A stretch of DNA of 37,845 bases from Treponema sp. UBA4307 (GTDB lineage: Bacteria > Spirochaetota > Spirochaetia > Treponematales > Treponemataceae). Made by a program: the position numbers and the translations under genes. Location of the stretch: the NCBI GenBank assembly GCA_002394685.1, contig DGUP01000032.1, forward strand, positions 1-37,845, given 5' to 3'. The notes beneath the pieces were generated by a model. It had not been told where the DNA came from and made no database searches. It was given only the letters and a program-made list of their open reading frames with translations. This document shows positions 1 through 7,846 of the stretch, in pieces. Numbering within the stretch: position 1 is the first letter of the stretch; every line of letters starts with the position of its first letter.

Positions 1-22
1 TTGTAATGTTAGCAACTTTTCA

Positions 23-41
23 AAACTCGTCATTCGGGCTA
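23..41 (+). repeat. 19-bp dispersed repeat, also at the far end of the window
   Basis: AAACTCGTCATTCGGGCTA here matches the reverse complement of 37827-37845 with one mismatch. Both copies lie 3' of the terminal gene and read in the same sense as that gene. Function unknown. Confidence 0.5.
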
Positions 42-102
42 AAAATAAAAAGGCACTTTCAGAGACTTCAAACAATGCTTTGATTTTACCCTAAAAGTGC
101 CT
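41..102 (-). terminator. Probable terminator of the lemA-DUF2207 operon
   Basis: Inverted repeat AGGCACTTT (51-59) / AAAGTGCCT (94-102). On the minus strand the stem is followed by a T-rich run at 50-41. The loop is long (about 34 nt), which weakens the call. Confidence 0.5.
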
Positions 103-138
103 GTTTGTTATAGTGCTGATTTAGTGTAGCCTGCTATA

Positions 139-2028
139 TTACCAGCTGCCGCCACCACCGCCGCCTCCTCCTCCACCAGAGAAGCCGCCGGAAAATCCGC
201 CGCCACCGCCTCCCATTGAGAAGCTCTTACTGGAAGAAGCAGTATGTTTTGTGATTTCAGCACTTACGCCCTGGTTCATCAGGTTGATGGAAGAAATCAT
301 CATGGCAGGTCCAAAATGATAGTTTGTGTTTATTGTACTTTCATCCCTGTACCATTTTGGTTTTGCCATATCAATATCCTTGAAAAGATCAGTCCACTTG
401 TCCGTTAAACCGAATACCATGGCATAAGGCAGAACCTTGTAAAAATATTCTGGATTTTCATCCACAAGCATTTTAAGCTGGTCAATTTCAGCAGTTTTAA
501 TGAACTGTTTAAGTCCAATCAGTTTGCCGGAAATTTCCAGATTCCAGTCGGTTTTAGTAATTCTTCTGAAAGCAAAAACATTAACCAGCATGGAAAGAAT
601 CATTGTTGCAAAGGTAATGCTTTTTGACACAATAAATTCCCTTGACCACATATTGCCTATTGATACGCCTGCAGTTATTCCTGTAAGCAGAACAAAGAAG
701 AGCATGCGGAAAACAAACTTTCCCTTAAAGAAAGTCTTTTTATCATTAGCAATCATCATTCCAATTCCCAGCAGGAAAGAAATCAATACAGGAACCCAGT
801 CAAAGAGATTGTGAAAACGATAAACAGCAGAATTATCAAGCATAAAGAGAGAGGCGATTAAAGTGTTAAGCACCATTCCCCCAATTGCCTTTGATTTGTT
901 CTGATACAATTCCTTTTCCCCACCAAAAATAGATTTAAGGTGTCTGAGGGAGGCCTGATATTTATCGTAAAAATTATCTGGAGGTGCATCAAAACTCATT
1001 TCATTACCTTCACAGAACATGGCATTAAAAAAATCTTTCTGATAGAGAGGAGCATCCTGAGGAAGATCATTCAGCTTTTTTACGGATACAGTTGCATCAG
1101 TCTGCAGGATTGAAATATATCCATGGTAGGCAAACCAGGGTACCAGAGAAATTATATCTTTTTCATCCGCAGAGTTATCAATAATCGTTCCAACTTCAGC
1201 ACTTGAAATTCCGTCTGGAGGATAAAACTCAACAGTTGGAATTATACTCTTATGCTTTGTTCTGAGGATTAAGAAAATCTGGTAAAGAATAAAGGCAATT
1301 GTAAGCCCCCAGATAATCCATACAGGCAGAGGATTATGGCTGGTTCTTTCATTTGTAAAATAACCTTCGTACAGACGGGAGAAAAGAGTTATGGCATTGT
1401 TTGGTTCGATATAATCGGCTTCACCAAAAATAGTGTCACCTTCTTTTTGAGCAATTATATCAAGATCGTTTCCATATCCGCCCCACCGTCCGGAAAAAAT
1501 TGAAAAATCTGAAACAGCGGGGAAACCTTCTGCAAAGGATAATTCAAAATCAAAGTGATCGATTGATACGTTCCACTGATCCGGCAGAACGGAGAAGTAA
1601 ATAAAATCTGCCTTATCATAACGGTCATCTGGAAAAACATAGGTGTAGTAAATGTAATAACTATGACTTCCTGAAACGTATGAATTCGGGTCTCCAATTC
1701 TTATTGTATAAAGGCCGTCTTCATGTGTTACAGTAAAGGGATCTCCTGCTGCACGTAAATCTTTTACCTGACAATAATACTGCCTTACGTCAGAGTTGTC
1801 GCCCACTTCCCCGGAAACATTCAGCCAGAAATCATCATTAAAACTCTGATAAATTCCATGGCGGGGTTCAGTGAACATAACATCAATTTTTTCATAACAG
1901 GTAACAGTATTATCAGAATTATAAGTTCCCTTAAAACTGTAATTTGTTATGTGATAGCCGGCCCGGTCTGCAAAAGCCACAGCTGCAAAAAGAAAAAACA
2001 GACCTGCGATAAATAATTTTTTTTTCAT
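139..2028 (-). CDS. DUF2207 (YciQ-like) membrane protein with glycine-rich tail
   Basis: 629 residues. An N-terminal signal peptide (residues 1-20, ending AVAFA) is followed by an extracytoplasmic region of about 200 residues, a membrane segment near residues 235-255, a domain of about 130 residues, then further hydrophobic segments around 385-490. The last 24 residues are almost all Gly with Phe and Ser and end in Ser-Trp. This order is typical of the DUF2207/YciQ family, whose function is not established. It follows lemA by 25 nt on the same strand, and lemA-DUF2207 pairs are common in bacteria, so an envelope-associated role with LemA is likely but inferred. Start ATG at 2028. Confidence 0.85.
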   Translation of the reverse strand: MKKKLFIAGLFFLFAAVAFADRAGYHITNYSFKGTYNSDNTVTCYEKIDVMFTEPRHGIYQSFNDDFWLNVSGEVGDNSDVRQYYCQVKDLRAAGDPFTVTHEDGLYTIRIGDPNSYVSGSHSYYIYYTYVFPDDRYDKADFIYFSVLPDQWNVSIDHFDFELSFAEGFPAVSDFSIFSGRWGGYGNDLDIIAQKEGDTIFGEADYIEPNNAITLFSRLYEGYFTNERTSHNPLPVWIIWGLTIAFILYQIFLILRTKHKSIIPTVEFYPPDGISSAEVGTIIDNSADEKDIISLVPWFAYHGYISILQTDATVSVKKLNDLPQDAPLYQKDFFNAMFCEGNEMSFDAPPDNFYDKYQASLRHLKSIFGGEKELYQNKSKAIGGMVLNTLIASLFMLDNSAVYRFHNLFDWVPVLISFLLGIGMMIANDKKTFFKGKFVFRMLFFVLLTGITAGVSIGNMWSREFIVSKSITFATMILSMLVNVFAFRRITKTDWNLEISGKLIGLKQFIKTAEIDQLKMLVDENPEYFYKVLPYAMVFGLTDKWTDLFKDIDMAKPKWYRDESTINTNYHFGPAMMISSINLMNQGVSAEITKHTASSSKSFSMGGGGGGFSGGFSGGGGGGGGGGSW

Positions 2029-2053
2029 AGAGATATTTTCCGGCAGATATCAA

Positions 2054-2620
2054 TCACTCAAAAGAAACTTTAACATTCTGTCTCTCTTCTGAAGAATCAA
2101 CTTCGAACATCTTTTTCTTTTCAAAGTGTCCCAAACCGGCAACAATATTTGTAGGAATTGTCTGAACCTTTACGTTATAGAGTTTTACGCAGCCGTTGTA
2201 ATATTTGCGGGCGTTGGAAATATCTTCTTCAACAACCTTGAGCTGACCCATAAGTTCCTGGAAATTTGTATTTGCCTTTAAATCAGGATAACTTTCGCTT
2301 AAAGCCATAATATTTCTTACATTTTTTGTAATCTCGGCTTCCTGCTCAATTTTTTCTTCATCAGTCATCGGAGCATTTGCACCTCTGGCCTTAATTACTT
2401 TTTCCAGAGTTTCAGCTTCGTGCTTAGCATAGCCTTTAACTGTTGCAACAAGATTAGGAATAAGATCGAAACGCTTTTTGAGGTAAACATCCATTGTAGA
2501 AAAACCTTCTTCACAGTTTGTCCTGAGTGAAACAAGGTTATTATATGTTCCGATAAACCACATTACCAGAATAACAACGAGTGCAATAATTGCAATAACG
2601 ACTATAAATCCTTTTCCCAT
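2054..2620 (-). CDS. lemA: LemA family membrane protein
   Basis: 188 residues, the usual length for LemA. One N-terminal membrane segment (residues 4-24) is followed by the characteristic helical region with YNNLVSLR and KKRFDLIPNLVATVKGYAKH, then coiled helices to the end. LemA proteins sit in the membrane with a helical domain outside the cytoplasm; their molecular role is unclear. The start is supported by AAGGAAGG about 10 nt upstream. First gene of a two-gene operon with the DUF2207 gene, divergent from prfA. Confidence 0.93.
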   Translation of the reverse strand: MGKGFIVVIAIIALVVILVMWFIGTYNNLVSLRTNCEEGFSTMDVYLKKRFDLIPNLVATVKGYAKHEAETLEKVIKARGANAPMTDEEKIEQEAEITKNVRNIMALSESYPDLKANTNFQELMGQLKVVEEDISNARKYYNGCVKLYNVKVQTIPTNIVAGLGHFEKKKMFEVDSSEERQNVKVSFE

Positions 2621-2765
2621 AATATAAAATCCTTCCTTATTTAAAAATGATTTTTACCGGCAGAATCCACATCCCCGGGATATAAAAACTACCTTTTGAT
2701 ATTCTAACACGTTTTTAAGAAATTAAGTAGTGCAGAATTTTCCTGCTGACATTTTCCTGCATTCG

Positions 2766-2794
2766 TTGAAATTTAATGGAAAATAAAGTATTCT
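2766..2794 (+). promoter_or_regulatory. prfA promoter (TTGAAA-N17-TATTCT), probably giving a leaderless mRNA
   Basis: TTGAAA at 2766-2771 and TATTCT at 2789-2794 are separated by 17 bp. The -10 box ends 7 nt before the ATG at 2802, so transcription should begin at or next to the start codon. No Shine-Dalgarno lies before that ATG. Confidence 0.6.
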
Positions 2795-2801
2795 CTTGCC
2801 C

Positions 2802-3887
2802 ATGGACTTGATAAAGAAACTCGAAGAACTTTCAGAACGCTACAAGGTTGTTCAGCAGCAGATTGCTGATCCAGATCTGGTTAAAGATCAGAAAAAGTAC
2901 AAAGACACAATGCGTGAAAACCAGTACCTTAGCGATCTTATGGAACTCTATGACGAATATAAGAAAGTTCTTACTGGAATTGAAGACTCAACCTTCATGA
3001 TTACAGAAGAAGAAGATCATGACATGAAGGAACTGGCTCGTGAAGAATTAAAAGAGCTGGAAGAAAGAAAACCTCAGCTTGAAGAAAAGATGAAACTCAA
3101 GCTTATTCCACCTGATCCTCTTGACGAAAAGAACATTATTCTGGAAATCCGTTCCGCTGCAGGTGGTGACGAAGCATCTCTCTTTGTTCGTGACATGTGG
3201 GAAATGTACTGCCATCTCTGCGACAGAAAGGGCTGGAAGTACGAAACAATGGAAGCTCAGGAAACTGAAGTTGGGGGCTTTAACAAAATCGTTACAAAGA
3301 TTGATGGAAAATTTGTTTACGGTACCCTCCGCTGGGAATCAGGAGTACATCGTGTTCAGCGCGTTCCTGCAACAGAAAGTCAGGGCCGTCTCCAGACATC
3401 AACTGTAACAGTTGCCGTTCTTCCTGAAGCCGAAGAAACTGAAATCAACATTAAACCGGAAGATGTACGCGTTGACGTAATGCGTGCCGGAGGACCAGGC
3501 GGTCAGTGTGTAAATACAACAGACTCAGCAGTTCGCCTTACTCACATTCCTACAGGTATTGTTGTTATTCAGCAGGATGAAAAGTCTCAGATTAAGAACA
3601 AGGCTAAAGCCTGGACAGTTCTCCGTGCCAGACTCTTTGACCTGGAACAGAGCAAAAAGGATGCTGAACGTTCTGCAACAAGAAAGAGCATGGTAGGAAA
3701 CGGTGACCGCTCTGAAAAAATCAGAACCTACAACTATCCCCAGGACAGAGTTACAGACCACCGCATTAACCTGACAGTTCACAATCTTCCTGGCTTTATG
3801 ATGGGTAACATGGATGAAATGCTTGATGCCCTTAACGTTTACGCTAACGAAGAAAAGTTCAACGAACTGGACACAGAAAACAAATAA
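2802..3887 (+). CDS. prfA: Peptide chain release factor 1
   Basis: About 361 residues, the normal RF1 length. It recognises UAA and UAG stop codons and triggers release of the peptide. Visible signatures: the helical N-terminus, AAGGDEASLF, the stop-codon-reading stretch RVQRVPATESQGR with the PAT tripeptide that marks RF1 rather than RF2, and the catalytic GGQ in AGGPGGQCVNTTDSAVR. The residue after GGQ is Cys rather than the His of E. coli; this occurs in some phyla. I chose ATG 2802 over the TTG at 2796 because RF1 proteins normally begin with this helix and the promoter ends just upstream. It is followed after 11 nt by prmC, the enzyme that methylates the GGQ glutamine. Confidence 0.97.
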   Translation: MDLIKKLEELSERYKVVQQQIADPDLVKDQKKYKDTMRENQYLSDLMELYDEYKKVLTGIEDSTFMITEEEDHDMKELAREELKELEERKPQLEEKMKLKLIPPDPLDEKNIILEIRSAAGGDEASLFVRDMWEMYCHLCDRKGWKYETMEAQETEVGGFNKIVTKIDGKFVYGTLRWESGVHRVQRVPATESQGRLQTSTVTVAVLPEAEETEINIKPEDVRVDVMRAGGPGGQCVNTTDSAVRLTHIPTGIVVIQQDEKSQIKNKAKAWTVLRARLFDLEQSKKDAERSATRKSMVGNGDRSEKIRTYNYPQDRVTDHRINLTVHNLPGFMMGNMDEMLDALNVYANEEKFNELDTENK

Positions 3888-3898
3888 GCCCGAAATTT

Positions 3899-4807
3899 AT
3901 GACAATTCTTGAGGCTAAGAAATTCGGTAAAAGTACACTTACAAAATCTCCTTCAGCAGTTCTGGATACAGAGGTTCTGCTGAAGGCGGTTCTGGACAAA
4001 GATAAGACCTACCTTCTTTTTAATCCACAGCAGGAACTTTCCCCGGAAGAAGAAGAAAGATTCAGGGCCTATCTTAATATGAGACAGACAGGCCTGCCCG
4101 TTGCCTACATTCTGGGCCACAAAGAATTTTTCGCCTACGATTTTGTTGTAACCCCGGACGTACTGATTCCTAAGGCTGACACAGAAATTCTTGTGGAAAA
4201 AGGATTTGAAGTTTTAGAAGACAAGTGCCAGTCAAATCACATTCTTACAATTCTTGACATGTGCACTGGAAGCGGCTGCGTAGGAATTTCCCTCTATAAA
4301 TATGCAGTTGAAAATCATCTTTTTAAAAAGGAAAACGCCCCCCTTTTAATTCTTGCTGATATAAGCGATAAAGCACTGGAAATTGCCGGTCGTAATGTTG
4401 AAAGACTGCTGCCTGAATTTTCCCACAGGATTTCACTTGTAAGGACAAATCTTTTTCAAATGATAGCAGGTTCTTTTGATTTGATTTTATCCAATCCGCC
4501 CTACATTCCTTCTGTTGAAGCAAGAGCCCTTCTCTCTGACGGACGAAATGAACCTTTACTTGCACTGGACGGAGATATTGATCTGAAGGGAAATAATACA
4601 AATGACAATGACGGCCTGGGAATTATGCGAAACCTCGTTCCCCAGGCCTACAACTTTCTCGCGCCAAAAGGAGTCCTTCTGTGCGAAAGCGGTGAATATA
4701 ACGCAGAAATGACTCAGTATCTCTTTCAGCAGGCAGGTCTGAAAAATACCGAAATATTTACAGACCTGGAAGGCCAGCTGAGAGTTACTAAAGGAATTAA
4801 ACCTTAA
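3899..4807 (+). CDS. prmC: Release factor glutamine methyltransferase
   Basis: 302 residues. It uses S-adenosylmethionine to methylate the glutamine of the GGQ motif in release factors. The N-terminal helical domain includes TGLPVAYILGHKEF, then VLIPKADTEILVE, the SAM-binding loop ILDMCTGSGCVGIS, and the catalytic NPPY in LILSNPPYIPS. It is 11 nt downstream of its substrate gene prfA, the classical pairing. No clear Shine-Dalgarno precedes the ATG, so translational coupling to prfA is likely. Its 3' end overlaps the 3' end of the convergent chemotaxis gene by 11 bp. Confidence 0.96.
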   Translation: MTILEAKKFGKSTLTKSPSAVLDTEVLLKAVLDKDKTYLLFNPQQELSPEEEERFRAYLNMRQTGLPVAYILGHKEFFAYDFVVTPDVLIPKADTEILVEKGFEVLEDKCQSNHILTILDMCTGSGCVGISLYKYAVENHLFKKENAPLLILADISDKALEIAGRNVERLLPEFSHRISLVRTNLFQMIAGSFDLILSNPPYIPSVEARALLSDGRNEPLLALDGDIDLKGNNTNDNDGLGIMRNLVPQAYNFLAPKGVLLCESGEYNAEMTQYLFQQAGLKNTEIFTDLEGQLRVTKGIKP

Positions 4808-6884
4808 ACTTTGCAATCAGTTCAACAATCTTTGCAAGTTCCTCTTTTGTATCCAGAGCAAGATCTGAAACATTCTGAGTTGCCTGGGCAATCTGTTCTG
4901 AACCTGCAGCCATTTCATCCATGCTCTGAGAAACAATAGTTGAAATGTTGCTCACATCCTGCATATCTTTCTGAATTCCGCTGATTCCATCTTCAAGTTC
5001 CTTAGAACTGTCTCCTACCAGAATAGATTCATGCTTCATGCTGGAAAGAGCTTCAAGAACCTGGGCAGAACCAGAAGACTGTTCCTCCATTGCATTTGAA
5101 ATCTGAATTACAATAGGTTCAACCACATTCATCTGGCCGTCAATTGAATTCAATGAAGTCTGAGATTCAGCGGCAAGACTTGTTCCACTTGCAATCAGTT
5201 CTGTAATTTCCTGAACAGCCTCCGAAATAGACTGAGCCTGAGCACTGGAACTTTCTGCAAGATTACGGATTTCTTCTGCTACAACCGCAAAACCTGTTCC
5301 TGCAACACCGGCATGAGCAGATTCAATCATTGCATTCATTGCAAGAAGATTTGTCTGACTTGCAATTGATTTGATTGTATTATTTGCAGCAGTCAGGCCC
5401 TGAGACTTAGAAGAAATTTCTTCAATTACATTTGCACAGGCACGGACTTTTTCACTACCCTTTGAAATGAGGGAAGTTAATTCCTTAAAGGACTCTGCCA
5501 TTTTTTTAGTTGATTCTGAAACGGAATTTGTATTTCCAATTAATTCTTCAATTACAGATGCGGACTCAATTACTTCACTTGACTGGGCAGTAATATTGTC
5601 CTTAAGCTGCTGCATGCTTGTATTTGAATCATCAATAATAACCTTTGTATTTGAAACAGCGTCAGTCTGAGTTTTAGACTGATTTTTTACAGACTGAATG
5701 TTAGCCTTAATTTGCGAAGTAGCACTGGCTGTCTGCTGAGAAACCGCACCTAAATCAATTACCTTTGTCTGAATCTGCTGAGCAGAAATAACCAGCTGCT
5801 TAATAATTGTCTGGAGCTGTTCCATAAATTTGTTAACACCCTGACTAAGCTGGGCAATTTCATCATTTCCCTTAGACTTTAATCTGACTGTTAAATCTGC
5901 TTCTCCGGAAGAAAGATTCCAGATTGCCTTATTAGTGCTCTTAACTGGCTTAAGGACAAATCTTCTTAAAAGCAGGATGATTATTACAGCAACTACTATG
6001 TTAACAATAAGTTCAATCACAAGAACATAAATGTTAATGCTGTAAATGGCTTTCATCATGTAGCTGTATTTTTCACCTACAAAAAGATAAACATCATCTG
6101 TTCCGGCGAGCTTCCAGTAACTGGCAATGTAGTCTTCATCTCCAACAGGAATTTTTCCGGTCCATGGCTCATCACTGTCCTTGATTGCATCGTAAATAAA
6201 TTCCTGAATGATTGTATCCTTTACACCAAAAATAGAAGACTGAATTCTTTTGTCATTGTGCATGATTGTAAAATCACAGCCGGCAATTTCAGGAATGCTT
6301 TTTACAAAAGTATCACTGGAAAGGGAAATTCCAACCTGGACAACTGCATAAACTTCCATGTTGTAAAAAAGAGGATAAACTGTTACTGCCATTAATTCTT
6401 CAGCTTTTGTAAGGTAATAGCCGGAGGCCTGAACTCCTCTGAATCCCTTATCAAGAAGAAAATCTCCTATACTGTCAATGTAATATTTTTCTGAAGAAAC
6501 TGCTTTCCGGGAAGTATCAAAAATTGCTATTGAATTTACAGTAAAACCAGTACGTGTATTTTTACAGATATTATCCAGTTTTGCTGACAATGAATGAAGA
6601 ATATCATTTGCAGAACTGTCAGGCCTTCTTTCCAGACGCTGGGCAAAATCTTCTTCTATTATCTGCTTTGCATATTTTGCACCCTTATCTGCAAACTGAA
6701 TTTTCTGATTCATAAGAGAGAGTACTATCTTTCTGTCGTTTTCAACTCTTTCACGAGTGTTCTCTGTCCAGTGACTTGTTATGTTCAGCATTACCGATGT
6801 CATCAGAAATACTGCACCTATTGTAATCACAAGTACAACCGGCATAATAATCTTAAAGCCTATAGAGCTTGCCTTATTTTTCAT
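4797..6884 (-). CDS. Methyl-accepting chemotaxis protein
   Basis: 695 residues. TM1 (about residues 14-32), a periplasmic sensor region of about 245 residues that looks like a Cache-type ligand-binding domain, TM2 (about 278-305), a HAMP linker, and a long cytoplasmic coiled coil. The signalling tip is clear: NLLAMNAMIESAHAGVAGTG followed by FAVVAEEIRNLAE. It transmits ligand binding to CheA/CheW and so to the flagella; the ligand cannot be read from sequence. Upstream spacing contains TAGGAA as a modest ribosome binding site. Monocistronic: a terminator for the next gene lies upstream and prmC converges on its 3' end. Confidence 0.95.
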   Translation of the reverse strand: MKNKASSIGFKIIMPVVLVITIGAVFLMTSVMLNITSHWTENTRERVENDRKIVLSLMNQKIQFADKGAKYAKQIIEEDFAQRLERRPDSSANDILHSLSAKLDNICKNTRTGFTVNSIAIFDTSRKAVSSEKYYIDSIGDFLLDKGFRGVQASGYYLTKAEELMAVTVYPLFYNMEVYAVVQVGISLSSDTFVKSIPEIAGCDFTIMHNDKRIQSSIFGVKDTIIQEFIYDAIKDSDEPWTGKIPVGDEDYIASYWKLAGTDDVYLFVGEKYSYMMKAIYSINIYVLVIELIVNIVVAVIIILLLRRFVLKPVKSTNKAIWNLSSGEADLTVRLKSKGNDEIAQLSQGVNKFMEQLQTIIKQLVISAQQIQTKVIDLGAVSQQTASATSQIKANIQSVKNQSKTQTDAVSNTKVIIDDSNTSMQQLKDNITAQSSEVIESASVIEELIGNTNSVSESTKKMAESFKELTSLISKGSEKVRACANVIEEISSKSQGLTAANNTIKSIASQTNLLAMNAMIESAHAGVAGTGFAVVAEEIRNLAESSSAQAQSISEAVQEITELIASGTSLAAESQTSLNSIDGQMNVVEPIVIQISNAMEEQSSGSAQVLEALSSMKHESILVGDSSKELEDGISGIQKDMQDVSNISTIVSQSMDEMAAGSEQIAQATQNVSDLALDTKEELAKIVELIAKFKV

Positions 6885-6963
6885 ATTCCTACACCTAAAT
6901 CCTTGTAGATGAATTTTGAAAAACTTTATCCCCGAATACTGCTGGCAACTTTTTTAGTTTAAG

Positions 6964-7012
6964 AAAAAAAAAGGAGACTGTTTCCTTATACCAGAAACGG
7001 TCTCCACTTTTT
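6964..7012 (-). terminator. Bidirectional Rho-independent terminator
   Basis: Stem GGAGACTGTTTC (6972-6983) with GAAACGGTCTCC (6993-7004), one mismatch, flanked by an A-run at 6964-6970 (a U-run on the minus strand) and T-rich sequence at 7007-7012. It lies downstream of the 7096-7710 gene and insulates it from the chemotaxis gene. The rest of 6885-7095 holds no gene I can see. Confidence 0.8.
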
Positions 7013-7095
7013 TGTGATAGTACATAATTCTATCAAAAATATCAACTCTAAATTTTGTAAATTCTAACTAAATTATATATTTTTAGAGCAGGAAT

Positions 7096-7710
7096 TTAAA
7101 ATTTATAACGGATTCCTGTAGAAAATGCAAAATTAATCCAGCGGTCACTTGAACCTGATCCAAACTCTCCCAAATATCCCATCTGGACTGGAACGGAAAG
7201 ATGGCGGAAGAAAATTAAATCAAATCCAAATCCAAATCCTGCAAGAAGGCTTGGTGCAAAGCCAGAAGCAGAAGTTGTAGAAGATGGAGAACTTGGACTG
7301 TAATTAAATGAACCGGTAAATCCTACTGATGCCCATGCATAAAGAATGGAAGCAAAATTCTTTGTTTCGAATCTTGCAAGGCGCAGGTCGAACTGTTCAT
7401 TTAAGTCAAAGATAAATTCTCTTGAACTTGTGTCATCAATCCAGTAAAGGGAAATCTGAGTCTGAAGTCCAAAACGATCGTTTACCCAGCGCATGTATTC
7501 CAGACCACCATACATTTTACTTGAGAGAATTAAATATGCTCCAAGACCATTTGGAAAATCAAATGCAGATTCAGGAGCTTTTACAGATACTGCAGTTGGA
7601 CCTGGTATAACAGGTGAAATATTTTCGTTAGGTCCTTCCTGTGCAGCTGCAGACATTGCTGTTACTACGGCAAGCAGCATAACTGAACAAAGCTTTGTAA
7701 TTTTTTTCAT
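7096..7710 (-). CDS. Secreted outer-membrane beta-barrel-like protein, unknown function
   Basis: 204 residues. A clear signal peptide (residues 1-23, ending SAAAQ) is followed by alternating hydrophobic and polar strands such as GGLEYMRWVNDRFGLQTQIS and GFGFGFDLIFF. The last residues, TGIRYKF, end in the C-terminal phenylalanine typical of outer-membrane barrels. A Pro/Ser-rich stretch sits near residue 137. This is consistent with a small 8-strand barrel of the OmpW/OmpA type, but no family motif is decisive. AAGGAGA sits about 8 nt before the ATG. Single gene with its own terminator. Confidence 0.7.
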   Translation of the reverse strand: MKKITKLCSVMLLAVVTAMSAAAQEGPNENISPVIPGPTAVSVKAPESAFDFPNGLGAYLILSSKMYGGLEYMRWVNDRFGLQTQISLYWIDDTSSREFIFDLNEQFDLRLARFETKNFASILYAWASVGFTGSFNYSPSSPSSTTSASGFAPSLLAGFGFGFDLIFFRHLSVPVQMGYLGEFGSGSSDRWINFAFSTGIRYKF

Positions 7711-7846
7711 AAAATCTCCTTATTTAAAAAAAGTTTTTTAGCATTATATACATAATTATACAGATACAAGACTAATTTTGTAAACATCATTTTACCTTTC
7801 CGGAAAAGAGCGCAATTTTTCATGAAAAGCAGTTTTTTGAGAAGAA

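Noticed and set aside
6885..6960. Sigma-28 (flagellar) promoter for the chemotaxis receptor
   Set aside because: GGGGATAA resembles part of the -10 box, but no TAAA lies at the required distance.
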